Assembly: GCA_963678675.1 (NCBI GenBank)
Contig: OY783198.1
Location: 13,030,580 to 13,094,579 of the forward strand
Direction of reading: 5' to 3'
From: Xiphydria camelus
Lineage: Eukaryota; Arthropoda; Insecta; Hymenoptera; Xiphydriidae
Length of the DNA: 64,000 nt
A program made the translations under genes and the position numbers. How positions within the stretch are numbered: position 1 is the stretch's first letter; every line of letters starts with the position of its first letter. Of the stretch, positions 19,116-31,300 are shown one piece after another. The notes beneath the pieces were generated by a model. That model had not been told where the DNA came from and ran no database searches. It was given only the letters and a program-made list of their open reading frames with translations.

Positions 19116-19657
19116 CCACCCGGGCTTTAAGGTTAGGGACTCCGATGGGCACTTAGCCGCGGGGATCGCTCTTAGGAGCGACGCGCGCAGCAGAGCGCCT
19201 AAACACCGGGGGAGGTTAGAAAGGATGTCAGGTAGGGTTAGGTCGCCTTACAGCAACCGACACTCGGATGCCTTAGAGCTAAGCTCGCTGGCAGGCGAGT
19301 GGGGGCTGATGGAAGGGAACCGGGAAATTTAAAGGGGTTAAAACCGATTCCTCCCTCGATTACTCCCTCCCGTTACCGGTAAGGAGCTCGATTGAGGAAA
19401 GGGAGTTGGACGACTAGGAGGGGGAAAGAACACTCTACCTACCTCCGACCACTTAACGTTGGGACGGCGACTGCGTCCTCCGGTAGCGCCTCCAAGGGGG
19501 TTATCCGCGAACACTCCGCACTCGCGAACTCTCTGCGCGGCACACAGAGGGACAGCACAAATAACTTAAACGACACTGCACGCAGTTACCGACACTTTAC
19601 ACCGCGCGACACTGAACTTACTCTAGACACTTAACACAGAAATAAAACTTAATACTA

Positions 19658-19931
19658 ATCGCTTCCCGACCGAGCGTAAGATAAAAGTCGCGAAAATAAA
19701 ATCAAAGTTAAAATTCCTCCGGAGAGTGTAAAGGCTCTCAGGAGGAATGACTAGAATAAACCTAAGTCCCTAAATTCAAACGGGTGTAGAGAGCCCGGAA
19801 TAATTATAAGTCCTATAAAAGAGTACCGCGACACCGGTAAAATCGGTCGCGGCAGGGACAAGGTATGGAAAACTGATTTTTGGTAAAGGTGGATGGCCTT
19901 GCCGTTCCTCAAACCTTATTAAAGGGAGGAA
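19658..19931 (+). pseudogene. Degenerate U2-like snRNA sequence, unit C
   Basis: The 5' piece is better preserved here than in unit A. After ATCGCTTCCCGACC it reads TAAGATAAAAGT, close to TAAGATCAAAGT of insect U2. The GTAGTA piece is lost. The Sm-site piece is at 19869-19883 and the terminal stem ends at 19931. Confidence 0.55.
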
Positions 19932-19951
19932 TATAAAATTGCAAAGGATAA

Positions 19952-20102
19952 TTGGGCCAGTCCTGGAGGTACTGCAATACCAGGCCAACCCGCGGCAAGG
20001 CCGGAGCGAGCTCCCGTCACCTCACCCACCTCCAAAAATCAGTTTAATATACTGGATTCCCAATGGGAATCGTATCAGATATTAAGCTGATAAGAACAGA
20101 TA
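19952..20102 (-). ncRNA. U2: U2 snRNA gene, 3' half, interrupted by copy D
   Basis: The same 151 nt, joined to copy D through three T after GGCG. Confidence 0.93.
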
Positions 20103-20149
20103 AAACGCCATTTATTGAAAATTTAAAAAATTTACAATAAAAATGTGTT

Positions 20150-20277
20150 CCCCCGGAGGAACAATGCTCCTCCGGGGGTAATATAAATGGCGCAGGCGCC
20201 ACATGAAACAGAATAAAAACAAAATTAAATATAAATATTAATATAAATATAAGGGAGGCGGCTAGTACCCACCCCCC
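20150..20277 (-). other. 3' UTR structured segment, copy D
   Basis: Hairpin 1 (20150-20178) has a change that turns a G.U wobble into an A-U pair. Hairpin 2 (20253-20277) has a change that turns one G-C pair into a G.U wobble. Both changes keep the stems paired. Confidence 0.6.
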
Positions 20278-20956
20278 ACTATTGGGGGCCCGTCGTTTTA
20301 AAAGAATATCAATTTATTTGTGCTGACGGGCCCTTACAATATTATACCAATAATCCCCCGCCGCTTCTTACAGCAGACAGGGGATGTGGCGCCATATCTG
20401 CGGACAAACACAGGACGACACCAACAGAAATCCAGCGGCACCCCGTGACCAGCCATCCCCCGACCCATCTTTCAACGGATCGAGGCCGGCCGGCCTAGGG
20501 GTACCAGCTCCACCGCACAGAGCAAGGACAGGACAGGACACCACATGGACAACACCAGACAATAACACAGTACGGTGGGCAACACATAACTTAGGTTAAT
20601 TTATATAGGTTATTCCTTAGCAATAAAATCAAAATTAGGTATATATAGTAATATAAATAGTGATGTGAACCTAAGTAGGAACAATTAGCGAGGTCGGATG
20701 GGTGGCAGAATTAATATAGTAGTAGTAAGCATAACATAGGTAATAAATAGATTAAAATCAGTAGGTACGTAGTAATAATAGCAATTATATATATTTAGGT
20801 AGCCAGCATAACGTATAATGGGGGCGAATGATGTGACTAGGATGAATGATAATATATACAATTGGTGAAGAAAATGGTATGGAGATGAAGCAAGAAGGCC
20901 GGTACCTAGTATCGCGAAAGCCACCTCATCCGCTGACCAAGGCAGGAGGGTAAATA

Positions 20957-23900
20957 TTACTCATTAATTTCGGGCTCGAGCGGCGCATACTGCCTAGCGC
21001 CGGTCAGGTGTTCCACGTAAATATCGCGGGACCATCGGATCGTGTCCGAGACAATGAGTCGGCGCATCATCGACGCATACCACGAAGATATTCGTAGCCA
21101 TCTCAACACTTTCTCATTGCCCCAGTACCACGACCCGAGGGCACCCACGATAAAGGCGTCAACCACAACTCGGTACCCTTGCGCCTGCAGCTGGTCCGCC
21201 AGGGGCGCGTACTTGGCGTATTTCCGCGCTCTGGCCTCATCCCAAGACTGCAGACGGTTCTCAAAGGGCACCGTCACGTCCAAGATGGTGATGACACGTG
21301 ACCGGTCGTCCCGGATAACTATATCCGGCCGAAGTTGTGCCAACTCCCCAACCACCCCTGCCACAGGGCGGTTCGTGGTCACGACGCCAGGCAGTTGCTG
21401 CGCTTTTACGATCCGATCGACAATCGCATCGTGCCGGCGCTGAATCGCGTTGGAGTGAGGGGTGCAATGTCCGAGCACATGGGGTAGTGTCTCGAGGGCG
21501 CTCCCGCACCGCCGGCATCGTTTATCATTCGCCTCCCAAGGCCTAGCTCCGTTCAGAGGCAAGACATTGAGACGCGCTCGATGAATGAAGCGCCAGTCGG
21601 CAAAACGCGTAAAGCCGCCAGTCCGGAGGAAATGGTTAGACCACTTCGCCCGTCCTGACACCTCGTGGACCTTACCCTAGTCCCGCTTCGCCAGCAAGGT
21701 TCCGCGGTAGTACTCGACCAGTGCAACCCTCATCCGGTGCACTATTTGCGAGCGTGCGGCTGGTGGTACGATGGTCGATCGGTCTCGAGTCGCTCGCAAC
21801 ACGATCGCCAGCTCCTCACGTTCGCCAGACCACGTCCAACGCACGCCGAGCTTCGTTGACTGCCTCCGGGCGGCGTCACGTGCCGAGGTCCAGAGGGACT
21901 TAACGTCCCCCCCGTGCCTGGCGAAATCCCCCTCCAGCGAACCGGAAAGGTATTCCGCCACGTCATCCATGCACGGCTCTCGGCCGAGCCGCTTCCTGAC
22001 CGCCGCCCTCAACCCGCTACTCGCGATTGTTCTCACCGCCTCATCCTCCGCCGTCAGCATTCTGAAGGCGTGTGCGATGGTGAGCGCATCCGCAAGATCA
22101 GCTAGCGGAAGTAGCCCTCCTCCCCCCATAGATGGAGGTAGGAAGACCACTTCCGCGCTCGCGCGCTGAGGGAGATGGAACCAGCCTTTCGCCAGTCTTT
22201 TCAGTTGGCGGTCGACTTCACCGAGTGGCCCCTTCTCCATCCTCATTCCCCTTAGGCCGAAGTCCATCCGCGGCAGCACAAACTTGGCTACCGCGTCGAA
22301 CTTCTGCCAAGGGGCGAGCAACGAGGCATCGATCGCCTTGAGGCACTCAACGACGTCAACGAGCGCCTTTATTGGGGTCTGGCTCACGTTGGCACCGGTG
22401 GGTGTACCCAGGTGGGGGTATTCGTCGCGGTCCGATAACGCGCGAACGGGCTCTCCTTGGAGAGGGAACACAGTCGGCAGCACCCGGCGCCCTCTTCTGC
22501 AGTTCATGTGCAGAGTGGCACATTTGGCCGGGTTAAAGTGCAGGCCAATCCGCTGTGCTGCCCTCTCCGCTGCGGACAGGAGGAGTCGCATCCCGGCGGG
22601 GTCGCTGGCGACCAGCGCAAGGTCGTCCGCGTACGCCAGAGTGTTCAATCTCGTCCCGCGTAAATCGTACCCCGCGTCCGAGGACGCGAGAGCACGAAGT
22701 ACGGGCTCGAGAGCGAGGTTGAACACTATGGGGCTCAATGGACAACCTTGTTTTACGCCCGACTGGATGTTCACCTCCGAGGTATAACCATCCGCAGTCC
22801 TCACCCTAGTAGTGGCCCCTCGGTACATGCTCGCCACCAAACGGCGGAGAGATGCAGGCACCTGGGCTCCTTCCAGCGCGGCTGCGATGGAGACGTGGGG
22901 GACCGAACCGAACGCATTTCGGAGGTCCAACCACGCCACCACCACCTCCTTTCCAGTCCGACGTGCGTCCTGAATGGCCTCCTGAAGCACGAAGGAGTGC
23001 TCGTAGCATCCCTCGTATTTCAGGAAGCCCTTCTGTGAAGGACTGATGCGGCCGTTGCGCGTCGCCCATACCGTGAGGCGATCGGCCACGACGGCGGCGA
23101 ACAGCTTGGCGAGAACCGAACCCATCGCGAGCGGGCGCCAATTACTCAGATCGTCCTGATCCCCTTTCTTGTACACCAGGACGGTGTTGGAAGTCTTCCA
23201 ACCCTCAGGGATCGCTTCCAGCCTGCGGCAGGCGTTATAAACCGCAGTCAGGACACACGCACCGGGGTCAACCCTTCGCAAGTCGCGATAGGTAAGACCG
23301 TCGGGTCCAGGCGCGGTATTAGCCGCGTTCTTGAGCCGACGGAGTACCTCCAGCTGACTGAACGGTGACACCAGCGCGTCGTTATCGTCCTGCAAAGGGG
23401 GCTCAGTCGGCCAGCCCCCGACAAGACCTTCCGGGTCCTCACGCCGGCGATACACTTCCTCGAAGTGATGAAGAACCCTATCGCGTGGCACAGCACACTG
23501 AACGGTAGGGCCCTGCATCACCTCGCGAAATGCGCGCCGGGGGTCTTGTCTATACAGACGCTGGATGTGAGTCGCACGACTCACGCGATCCATGGGGGGA
23601 GGAAGCGGGGGATCAGGCTCTTCCGAATGATCAGCCACTCGCTCCGGGTTCGTATCCTCGGCTGCCCGCCTCCGGCGCGGCCGACCGCCCCCACGCCGGG
23701 GAGCATTTCGCGCGCCGGAGGCGCCGGGCCCAGCAGGAGTCGCAGCCTGAAAACGCGTGGCAAGTCGCCTTGCCAGCGCTTCCAACTCGTCTAATGACGA
23801 GACAGCCTCAGCCGCTTCGATGAGCTCGACGCACTCAGTCTCGCTAAAAGGAGGCTGAGGCGCAGAGCCATCTGGCAGCGTTGGCTGGGCGTTGACCCTG

Positions 23901-26212
23901 CCAGGCCCGACACCCCCGGCGCCGCGCGGCACGCCCAGTCCTCCCGCACCACTGCGGGCCGGAACTGGCCGCCTTCGGGAGGCCGAGGCACCCTGTCGAG
24001 GGGGTGGGGGAACTAAAGGGTGAGCCCGCCCGGGCGCCCGGGGACCATCGACGAAACCACCACCATGATCATGCAGCGAGGGACTTACCGGACGCTGAAA
24101 CGGTGCGGTCCGGTCGCGGCGCGAAGAATTGAATCCGCGATGCCCCCCTGCTTCAGTCCTACCTCTAGTGTCGCGCGGTGGCGCGTCGGGTCGGCGCTCC
24201 AGGCCAGCTGGGGCCGATGTCGTCGACGCTAACGTTGGCGAAGTCTGCGTCGCAGTCGTTGCCATCCTCGTCGTCCCCGTGGCAGCTTCTGGTGTTGTTG
24301 CTGCTGCCACTGCTGCTGCTGGTGGTGTTGCTGCAGCTGTCCGGGGGGAGTCCTCAATGCGACCCTCCGGTGTTGATCGGGCCGCTGGTGGTGGGGGCGT
24401 TGGCCTCGCAGCCGCCTCCGCCCGGACTCTCCTCCGGATCTCCTCTTCCTCATCATCCGGGACCTCCCGACTTCCCGCGTGGTACTCGACGACCCCTGCG
24501 AGATACTCACGGGTCGCCGAGTATCTTCGTCTTACCGCCTCCAGTTCTGGCGTGTGCGGTAAGACCTCCACCTCCGGGGGAGCAGGCGTGAGAGGAAAAG
24601 AGGTGTTCCGCCAGAACACCTCGTCGTCGCTCGATGACGACGACGACGATCCGCTCGATATTATTACGGATCGCCTGGGACGACCAGATCTTAAGACCCT
24701 TGGTCGTCCCGCGACGGAGAGGGTGACAGCTCCGTCGCTGAGGCGTCTGGCGGGGATCTCTCTCACCTCCTCCTCCTCGCTCCCGGCACCTGCATCGGGT
24801 GTTACTGCAGGCGCCTCGTCCGGTACTACCTCTTCCTCCTCCACAATCACGTCCTCGATCCTTGGTGGTGTCCGAGGGGGTGATCTCCTCCCTGGATGGA
24901 CGGCCGTCGAGCAGATCGGCCCGCCACATACCGAGGTGGTAATGGTAGTGGCGGTGATTGTGGTTACCGGACTTGAGGTGGGCACTATGATGTCGCTGGG
25001 CGGGGTCGTCGGAAGGTCCGGAATCCTTTCGAGGACGACGAAGGGCTGCCTTCCCTGTAGCAGCTGTAGCCGTTGGCGGATCTCCTGCCGCTGCTGCTCC
25101 AGGGTTGGCACTGTCGTTGTTACCGGCGCTGTTGCTCCCTCGCTGGCGACGGGGGCGACGACGGGTGTGGGGGGAGTTGCGACGACGTCCGCGAAAGTCG
25201 TCCCAGCGGTGACCGGTGGTGACCTCCGGAACTGCTGTCGCGGGCGCTCTGGAGACCGATCCTCGGTGGCCGCTCTTGTTCTCCTTGCCTTGCTCCTCGT
25301 GACTCTTGGGGACACAGGCGGGGCGCTGGTCGCACGTCCTCGCCTGGTCGTCACTCCTCGCGTGGTGGTGGTCTGCGAGGGACGGGCGGAAGTCGGTGCA
25401 GAGGTGGTCGTTACACCGCTCCCACTCCGTCGAGGAGGTGGAGTTGGGCCCCGTCCAGAAGATGTTGATGGACCAGGGCGGGGGGAACTAGATGTCCGCG
25501 TTCCCCCGAGCGCGCTCCGCATGGTATCGGCTCCTCGGATGTTTGGCCTCTGGGTCGACGCTCTTGATGGACCCCCGCTCGAGGATGTAGATGGCGAGGG
25601 TCGAAGGGGGGCGGTGACTCCCGTCGCCCCGGCAGTCCGCACGAGGTGTTGTGTGGCTGGAACCTGCCGCGTCGGCCCAAAGGTCAGCGTCATCTGGGTC
25701 GCTGATCCTCCCGTCCTCCTTGTGGTAGCGATGGAGGCTGCCACGGTGGTGGTCGTCGTGGCCGAGGTCGATGGTGGTGTCCTCGTGGCACCCGTCGTCG
25801 TCGCCGTCGCACTTATTGCCGCTCTTAGAGTCCTTACGCCCGCGCTACGTGTAGTAGTCGCGGGTCGAGAGCTCGCGGGGGCGGAGGTATTAATGCCAGA
25901 TGTACTGGCTGTCGATTGGGTGGGAGCTGTCGAACGGGGATGCGATCGCTCGAAATGCGCCTTAACGTCTTTAAGGGCATACCTGCCCTTTCCGACGAAG
26001 GAGCACTGCGAGCACGCATACTCAATATACAACCCCGCATGAGCCGGCTCATTATTCCTGGCCATAAGGGCCAGGTGCTTTGACAGCTCCGCGTTCCCTT
26101 TAAAACACCCCTTGGATCGAATTAGGCCCGAACCGCCGTAGCAGACCGGGCATCGAAATACCTCCGGTAGAGGTACCTCGATCCTCAGGGGAACGCGTGA
26201 TGGTGTCGCCAT
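20957..26212 (-). pseudogene. Utopia-like RT/endonuclease gene, copy D, one premature stop
   Basis: The frame is continuous over 1751 codons apart from a TAG at codon 1512 (plus strand 21677-21679). All other copies that cover this site have CAG (Gln) there, so it is a single C-to-T change on the coding strand. The stop falls after the RT and before the zinc knuckle, so the product would keep fingers and RT but lose the endonuclease. No other defect is seen. The remaining downstream frame begins at a GTG (21661) and is unlikely to be translated alone. The N-terminus reads MATPSRV. Confidence 0.9.
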
Positions 26213-26243
26213 CTCGCAGTGGTCGGAGTGCCTTAACCGGGAA

Positions 26244-26422
26244 CTTAACCGACGGTTAAGTTAAACTAACTAGGAGAGGTTACCCTAGGGGATTCGCCAG
26301 GCGGCGTGACAGTTTCCCGCCACAAACCGACTAACTCCTCGCACTAGAGGGGATAAGGAAGATGGCGGCAACTGGCGCGCGGGAGTCACTCCTCGGAGTG
26401 GCTCGCACGATGACAGCTGTCA
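26244..26422 (-). promoter_or_regulatory. 5' leader block of copy D
   Basis: The inverted repeat is at 26244-26260, the YY1/Pho-like site at 26359-26369 and the E-box palindrome at 26411-26422. Upstream, the small hairpin at 26473-26488 has the TCGCTCC/GGAGCGA form instead of TCGCTC/GAGCGA. Confidence 0.5.
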
Positions 26423-26960
26423 CCACCCGGGCTTTACGGTTAAGGACTCCGATGGGCACTTAGCCGCGGGGATCGCTCCAAGGAGCGACGCGCGCAGCAG
26501 AGCGCCTAAACACCGGGGGAGGTTAGAAAGGATGTCAGGTAGGGTTAGGTCGCCTTACAGCAACCGACACTCGGATGCCTTAGAGCAAAGCTCGCTGGCA
26601 GGCGAGTGGGGGCTGATGGAAGGGAACCGGGAAATTCAAAGGGGTTAAAACCGATTCCTCCCTCGATTACTCCCTCCCGTTACCGGTAAGGAGCTCGATT
26701 GAGGAAAGGGAGTTGGACGACTAGGAGGGGGAAAGAACACTCTACTTACCTCCGACCACTTAACGTTGGGACGACGACTGCGTCCTCCGGTAGCGCCTCC
26801 AAGGGGGTTATCCGCGAACACTCCGCACTCGCGAACTCTCTGCGCGGCACACAGAGGGACAGCACAAATAAATTAACGACACTGCACGCAGTTACCGACA
26901 CTACACCGCGCGACACTGAATTTAAAACTAACACTTAACACAGAAATAAAACTTAGACTA

Positions 26961-27241
26961 ATCGCTTCCCGACCGAGCGTAAGATAAAAGTCGCGAAAAG
27001 CGCGAAAATAAAATCAAAGTTAAAATTCCTCCGGAGAGTGTAAAGGCTCTCAGGAGGAATGACTAGAATAAACCTAAGTCCCTAAATTCAAACGGGTGTA
27101 GAGAGCCCGGAATAATTCTAAGTCCTGCAAGAGTACCGCGACACCGGTAAAGTCGGTCGCGGCAGGGACAAGGTACGGAAAACTGATTTTTGGTAAAGGT
27201 GGATGGCCTTGCCGTTCCTCAAACCTTATTAAAGGGAGGAA
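26961..27241 (+). pseudogene. Degenerate U2-like snRNA sequence, unit D
   Basis: ATCGCTTC begins at 26961, followed by TAAGATAAAAGT. The GTAGTA piece is absent. The Sm-site piece is at 27179-27193 and the terminal stem ends at 27241. Confidence 0.55.
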
Positions 27242-27261
27242 TATAAAATTGCAAAGGATAA

Positions 27262-27412
27262 TTGGGCCAGTCCTGGAGGTACTGCAATACCAGGCCAACC
27301 CGCGGCAAGGCCGGAGCGAGCTCCCGTCACCTCACCCACCTCCAAAAATCAGTTTAATATACTGGATTCCCAATGGGAATCGTATCAGATATTAAGCTGA
27401 TAAGAACAGATA
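27262..27412 (-). ncRNA. U2: U2 snRNA gene, 3' half, interrupted by copy E
   Basis: The same 151 nt. The junction with copy E has four T after GGCG, the longest run among the copies. Confidence 0.93.
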
Positions 27413-27466
27413 AAAACGCCATTTATTGAAAATTTAAAAAAAAAAAATTTACAATAAAAATGTGTT

Positions 27467-27595
27467 CCCCCGGAGGAACAATGCTCCCCCGGGGGTAATA
27501 TAAATGACGCAGGCGCCACACAAAACAGAACAAGTCCAGAATTATACATAGATATTAATACAAATATAAGGGGGGCGGCTAATTACCCATCCCCC
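27467..27595 (-). other. 3' UTR structured segment, copy E
   Basis: Hairpin 1 at 27467-27495 has the copy B sequence. Hairpin 2 at 27570-27595 carries one A.C mismatch in the GGGGGG/CCCCCC stem, the only non-pairing change I found in these two stems. Confidence 0.55.
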
Positions 27596-28378
27596 ACTAT
27601 TTGGGGCCCGTCGTTTTAAAGGAATATCTATTTATTTGTGCTGACGGGCCCTTACAATATAATACTGATGATCCCCCGTCGCCTTTACAGCAGACAGGGG
27701 ATGTGACGCCATATCTGCGGGACAAGGACAGGACGGCACCAACAGAAATCCAGCGGCACCCCATGACCAGCCATCCCCCGATCCATCTTTCAATGGACCG
27801 AGGCCGACCGGCCAAGGGGTACCAGCTCCACCACACTGCAGAGACAGACGGGACAACACATGGACAACACAGGACGGAACACGGTGCGGTGGGCAACACA
27901 TATCTTGAAACAAACAAAACCCGGTAAGTATAATTATGAATAGACGGTAAGTTATTAAATTAAATTCGATTAGTTCGTAATAACAATTATAGTATAAAAA
28001 AAAAGTACCGCCTATAGCAATATTAATAAATAGCGTAAATACTTAGAATAATACAGGATGCCTGTAATTCATCAGTTTATTGCTTTCAGGTGAGGAGGGA
28101 AGGACGGCCTCTCAATAAGGTAAGTAATATTATAAGTATAAAATTAAATTTGATTTAATGTAAATATTATTGGCAGGAACAGGGTTATCGCTTGATATCA
28201 ACTGGGTAGGCAGCTTAACTGTGTATGACAATGAATGAAGGCGAACAAGATGGATGATAATATATACAATAGGTGAGTGTGATGATATGAATATGAGACG
28301 CATAAAAGAAAAAAAAAAAAAAAACGCTGCCACCCAAGCATACCAGTCCTTCCCAGGACCAAGGCAGGAGGGCATACA

Positions 28379-31300
28379 TTAATCATCATTATTTTCGATT
28401 TCAAGCGGTGCATACTGCCTAGCGCCGGTCAGGTGTTCCACGTAAATATCGCGGGACCATCGGATCGTGTCCGAGACAATGAGTCGGCGCATCATCGAAG
28501 CGTACCACGAAGATATTCGTAGCCATCTCAGCACCTTCTCATTGCCCCAGTACCACGACCCGAGGGCACCCACGATAAAGGCGTCAACCACAACTCGGTA
28601 CCCTTGCGCCTGCAGCTGGTCCGCCAGGGGCGCGTACTTGGCGTATTTCCGCGCTCTGGCCTCATCCCAAGACTGCAGACGGTTCTCAAAGGGCACCGTC
28701 ACGTCCAAGATGGTGATGACACGTGACCGGTCATCCCGGATAACTATATCCGGCCGAAGTTGGGCCAACTCCCCAACCACCCCTGCCACAGGGCGGTTCG
28801 TGGTCACGACGCCAGGCAGTTGCTGTGCTTTAACGATCCGATCGACAATCGCATCGTGCCGACGCTGAATTGCGTTGGAGTGAGGAGTGCAATGTCCGAG
28901 CACATGGGGTAGTGTCTCGAGGGCGCTCCCGCACCGCCGGCATCGTTTATCGTTCGCCTCCCAAGGCCTAGCTCCGTTCAGAGGCAAGACATTGAGACGC
29001 GCTCGATGAATGAAGCGCCAGTCGGCAAAACGCGTAAAGCCGCCAGTCCGGAGGAAATGGTTAGACCACCTCGCCCGTCCCGACACCTCGTGGACCTTAC
29101 CCTGGTCCCGCTTCGCCAGCAAGGTTCCGCGGTAGTACTCGACCAGCGCAACCCTCATCCGGTGCACTATCTGCGAGCGTGCGGCTGGTGGTACGATCGT
29201 CGATCGGTCACGAGTCGCTCGCAACACGATCGCCAGCTCCTCACGTTCGTCAGACCACGTCCAACGCACGCCGAGCTTCGTTGACTGCCTCCGGGCGGCG
29301 TCACGTGCCGAGGTCCAGAGGGACTTAACGTCCCCCCCGTGCCTGGCGAAATCCCCCTCCAGCGAACCGGAAAGGTATTCCGCCACGTCATTCATGCACG
29401 GCTCTCGGCCGAGCCGCTTCCTGACCGCCGCCCTCAACCCGCTACTCGCGATTGCTCTCACCACCTCATCCTCCGCCGTCAGCATTCTGAAGGCGTGTGC
29501 GATGGTGAGCGCATCCGCGAGATCAGCTAGCGGAAGTAGCCCTCCTCCCCCCATAGATGGGGGTAGGAAGACCACCTCCGCGCTCGCGCGCTGAGGGAGA
29601 TGGAACCAGCCTTTGGCCAGCCTTTTCAGTTGGCGGTCGACTTCACCGAGTGGCCCCTTCTCCATCTTCATTCCCCTTAGACCGAAGTCCATACGCGGCA
29701 GCACAAACTTGGCTACCGCGTCGAACTTCTGCCAAGGGGCGAGCAACGAGGCATCGATCGCCTTGAGGCACTCAACGATGTCAACGAGCGCCTTTATTGG
29801 GGTCTGGCTCACGTTGGCACCGGTGGGTGTACCCAAGTGGGGGTATTCGTCGCGGTCCGATAACGCGCGAACGGGCTCTCCTTGGAGAGGGAACACAGTC
29901 GGCAGCACCCGGCGCCCTCTTCTGCAGTTCATATGCAGAGTGGCACATTTAGCCGGGTTAAAGTGCAGGCCAATCCGCTGTGCTGCCCTCTCCGCTGCGG
30001 ACAGGAGGAGTCGCATCCCGGCGGGGTCGCTGGCAACCAGCGCAAGGTCGTCCGCGTACGCCAAAGTATTCAATCTCGTCCCACGTAAATCGTACCCCGC
30101 ATCCGAGGATGCAAGGGCACGAAGTACGGGCTCGAGAGCGAGGTTGAACACTATGGGGCTCAGCGGGCAACCTTGTTTTACACCCGACTGGATGTTCACC
30201 TCCGAGGTGTAACCATCCGCAGTTCTCACCCTCGTAGTGGCCCCTCGGTACATACTCGCCACCAAACGGCGGAGAGATGCAGGCACCTGGGCTCCCTCCA
30301 GCGCGGCTGCAATGGAGACGTGGGGGACCGAACCGAAAGCATTTCGGAGGTCCAACCACGCCACCACTACCTCCTTTCCAGTCCGACGTGCGTCCTGAAT
30401 GGCCTCCTGAAGCACGAAGGAATGCTCGTAGCATCCCTCGTACTTCAGGAAGCCCTTCTGTGAAGGACTGATGCGGCCGTTGCGCGTCGCCCATACCGTG
30501 AGGCGATCGGCCACGACGGCGGCGAACAGCTTGGCGAGAACCGAACCCATCGCGAGCGGGCGCCAATTACTCAGATCGTCCTGATCCCCTTTCTTGTACA
30601 CCAGGACGGTGTTGGAAGTCTTCCAACCCTCAGGGATCGCTTCCAGCCTGCGGCAGGCGTTATAAACCGCAGTCAGGACACACGCACCGGGGTCAACCCT
30701 TCGCAAGTCGCGATAGGTAAGACCGTCGGGTCCAGGCGCGGTATTAGCCGCGTTCTTGAGCCGACGGAGTACCTCCAGCTGACTGAACGGTGACACCAGC
30801 GCGTCGTTATCGTCCTGCAAAGGGGGCTCAGTCGGCCAGCCCCCGACAAGACCTTCCGGGTCCTCACGCCGGCGATACACTTCCTCGAAGTGATGAAGAA
30901 CCCTATCGCGTGGCACAGCACACTGAACGGTAGGGCCCTGCATCACCTCGCGAAATGCGCGCCGGGGGTCTTGTCTATACAGACGCTGGATGTGAGTCGC
31001 ACGACTCACGCGATCCATGGGGGGAGGAAGCGGGGGATCAGGCTCTTCCGAATGATCAGCCACTCGCTCCGGGTTCGTATCCTCGGCTGCCCGCCTCCGG
31101 CGCGGCCGACCGCCCCCACGCCGGGGAGCATTTCGCGCGCCGGAGGCGCCGGGCCCAGCAGGAGTCGCAGCCTGAAAACGCGTGGCAAGTCGCCTTGCCA
31201 GCGCTTCCAACTCGTCTAATGACGAGACAGCCTCAGCCGCTTCGATGAGCTCGACGCACTCAGTCTCGCTAAAAGGAGGCTGAGGCGCAGAGCCATCTGG

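Larger units (their letters stand above)
12731..19657 (-). mobile_element. Utopia-like non-LTR retrotransposon, copy C (complete)
   Basis: The 3' UTR is 12731-13637, the ORF 13638-18905 and the leader 18906-19657. The stop-proximal 3' UTR (about 13220-13600) does not resemble that of any other copy here. It is AT-rich and contains no conserved ORF. Confidence 0.88.
20103..26960 (-). mobile_element. Utopia-like non-LTR retrotransposon, copy D (nonsense mutation)
   Basis: The 3' UTR is 20103-20956 (854 nt, the shortest), the coding region 20957-26212 and the leader 26213-26960. The stop-proximal 3' UTR (CCGGTACCTA at about 20899, then CCACCTCATCC) matches the subtype of copy I. The leader is almost identical to that of copy E, including the diagnostic GAGGTTACCCTAGG at 26274. 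Confidence 0.88.

Noticed and set aside
27601..27927. Small ORFs of 60-110 codons in the 3' UTRs on both strands
   Set aside because: Frames and starts are not conserved between copies despite similar DNA, so coding function is not supported.
28309..28324. A16 run as a poly(A) tail of an inserted plus-strand sequence
   Set aside because: It lies inside the copy E 3' UTR, about 60 nt before sequence that is conserved in all copies. There is no target-site duplication or extra insert, so it is a simple homopolymer.
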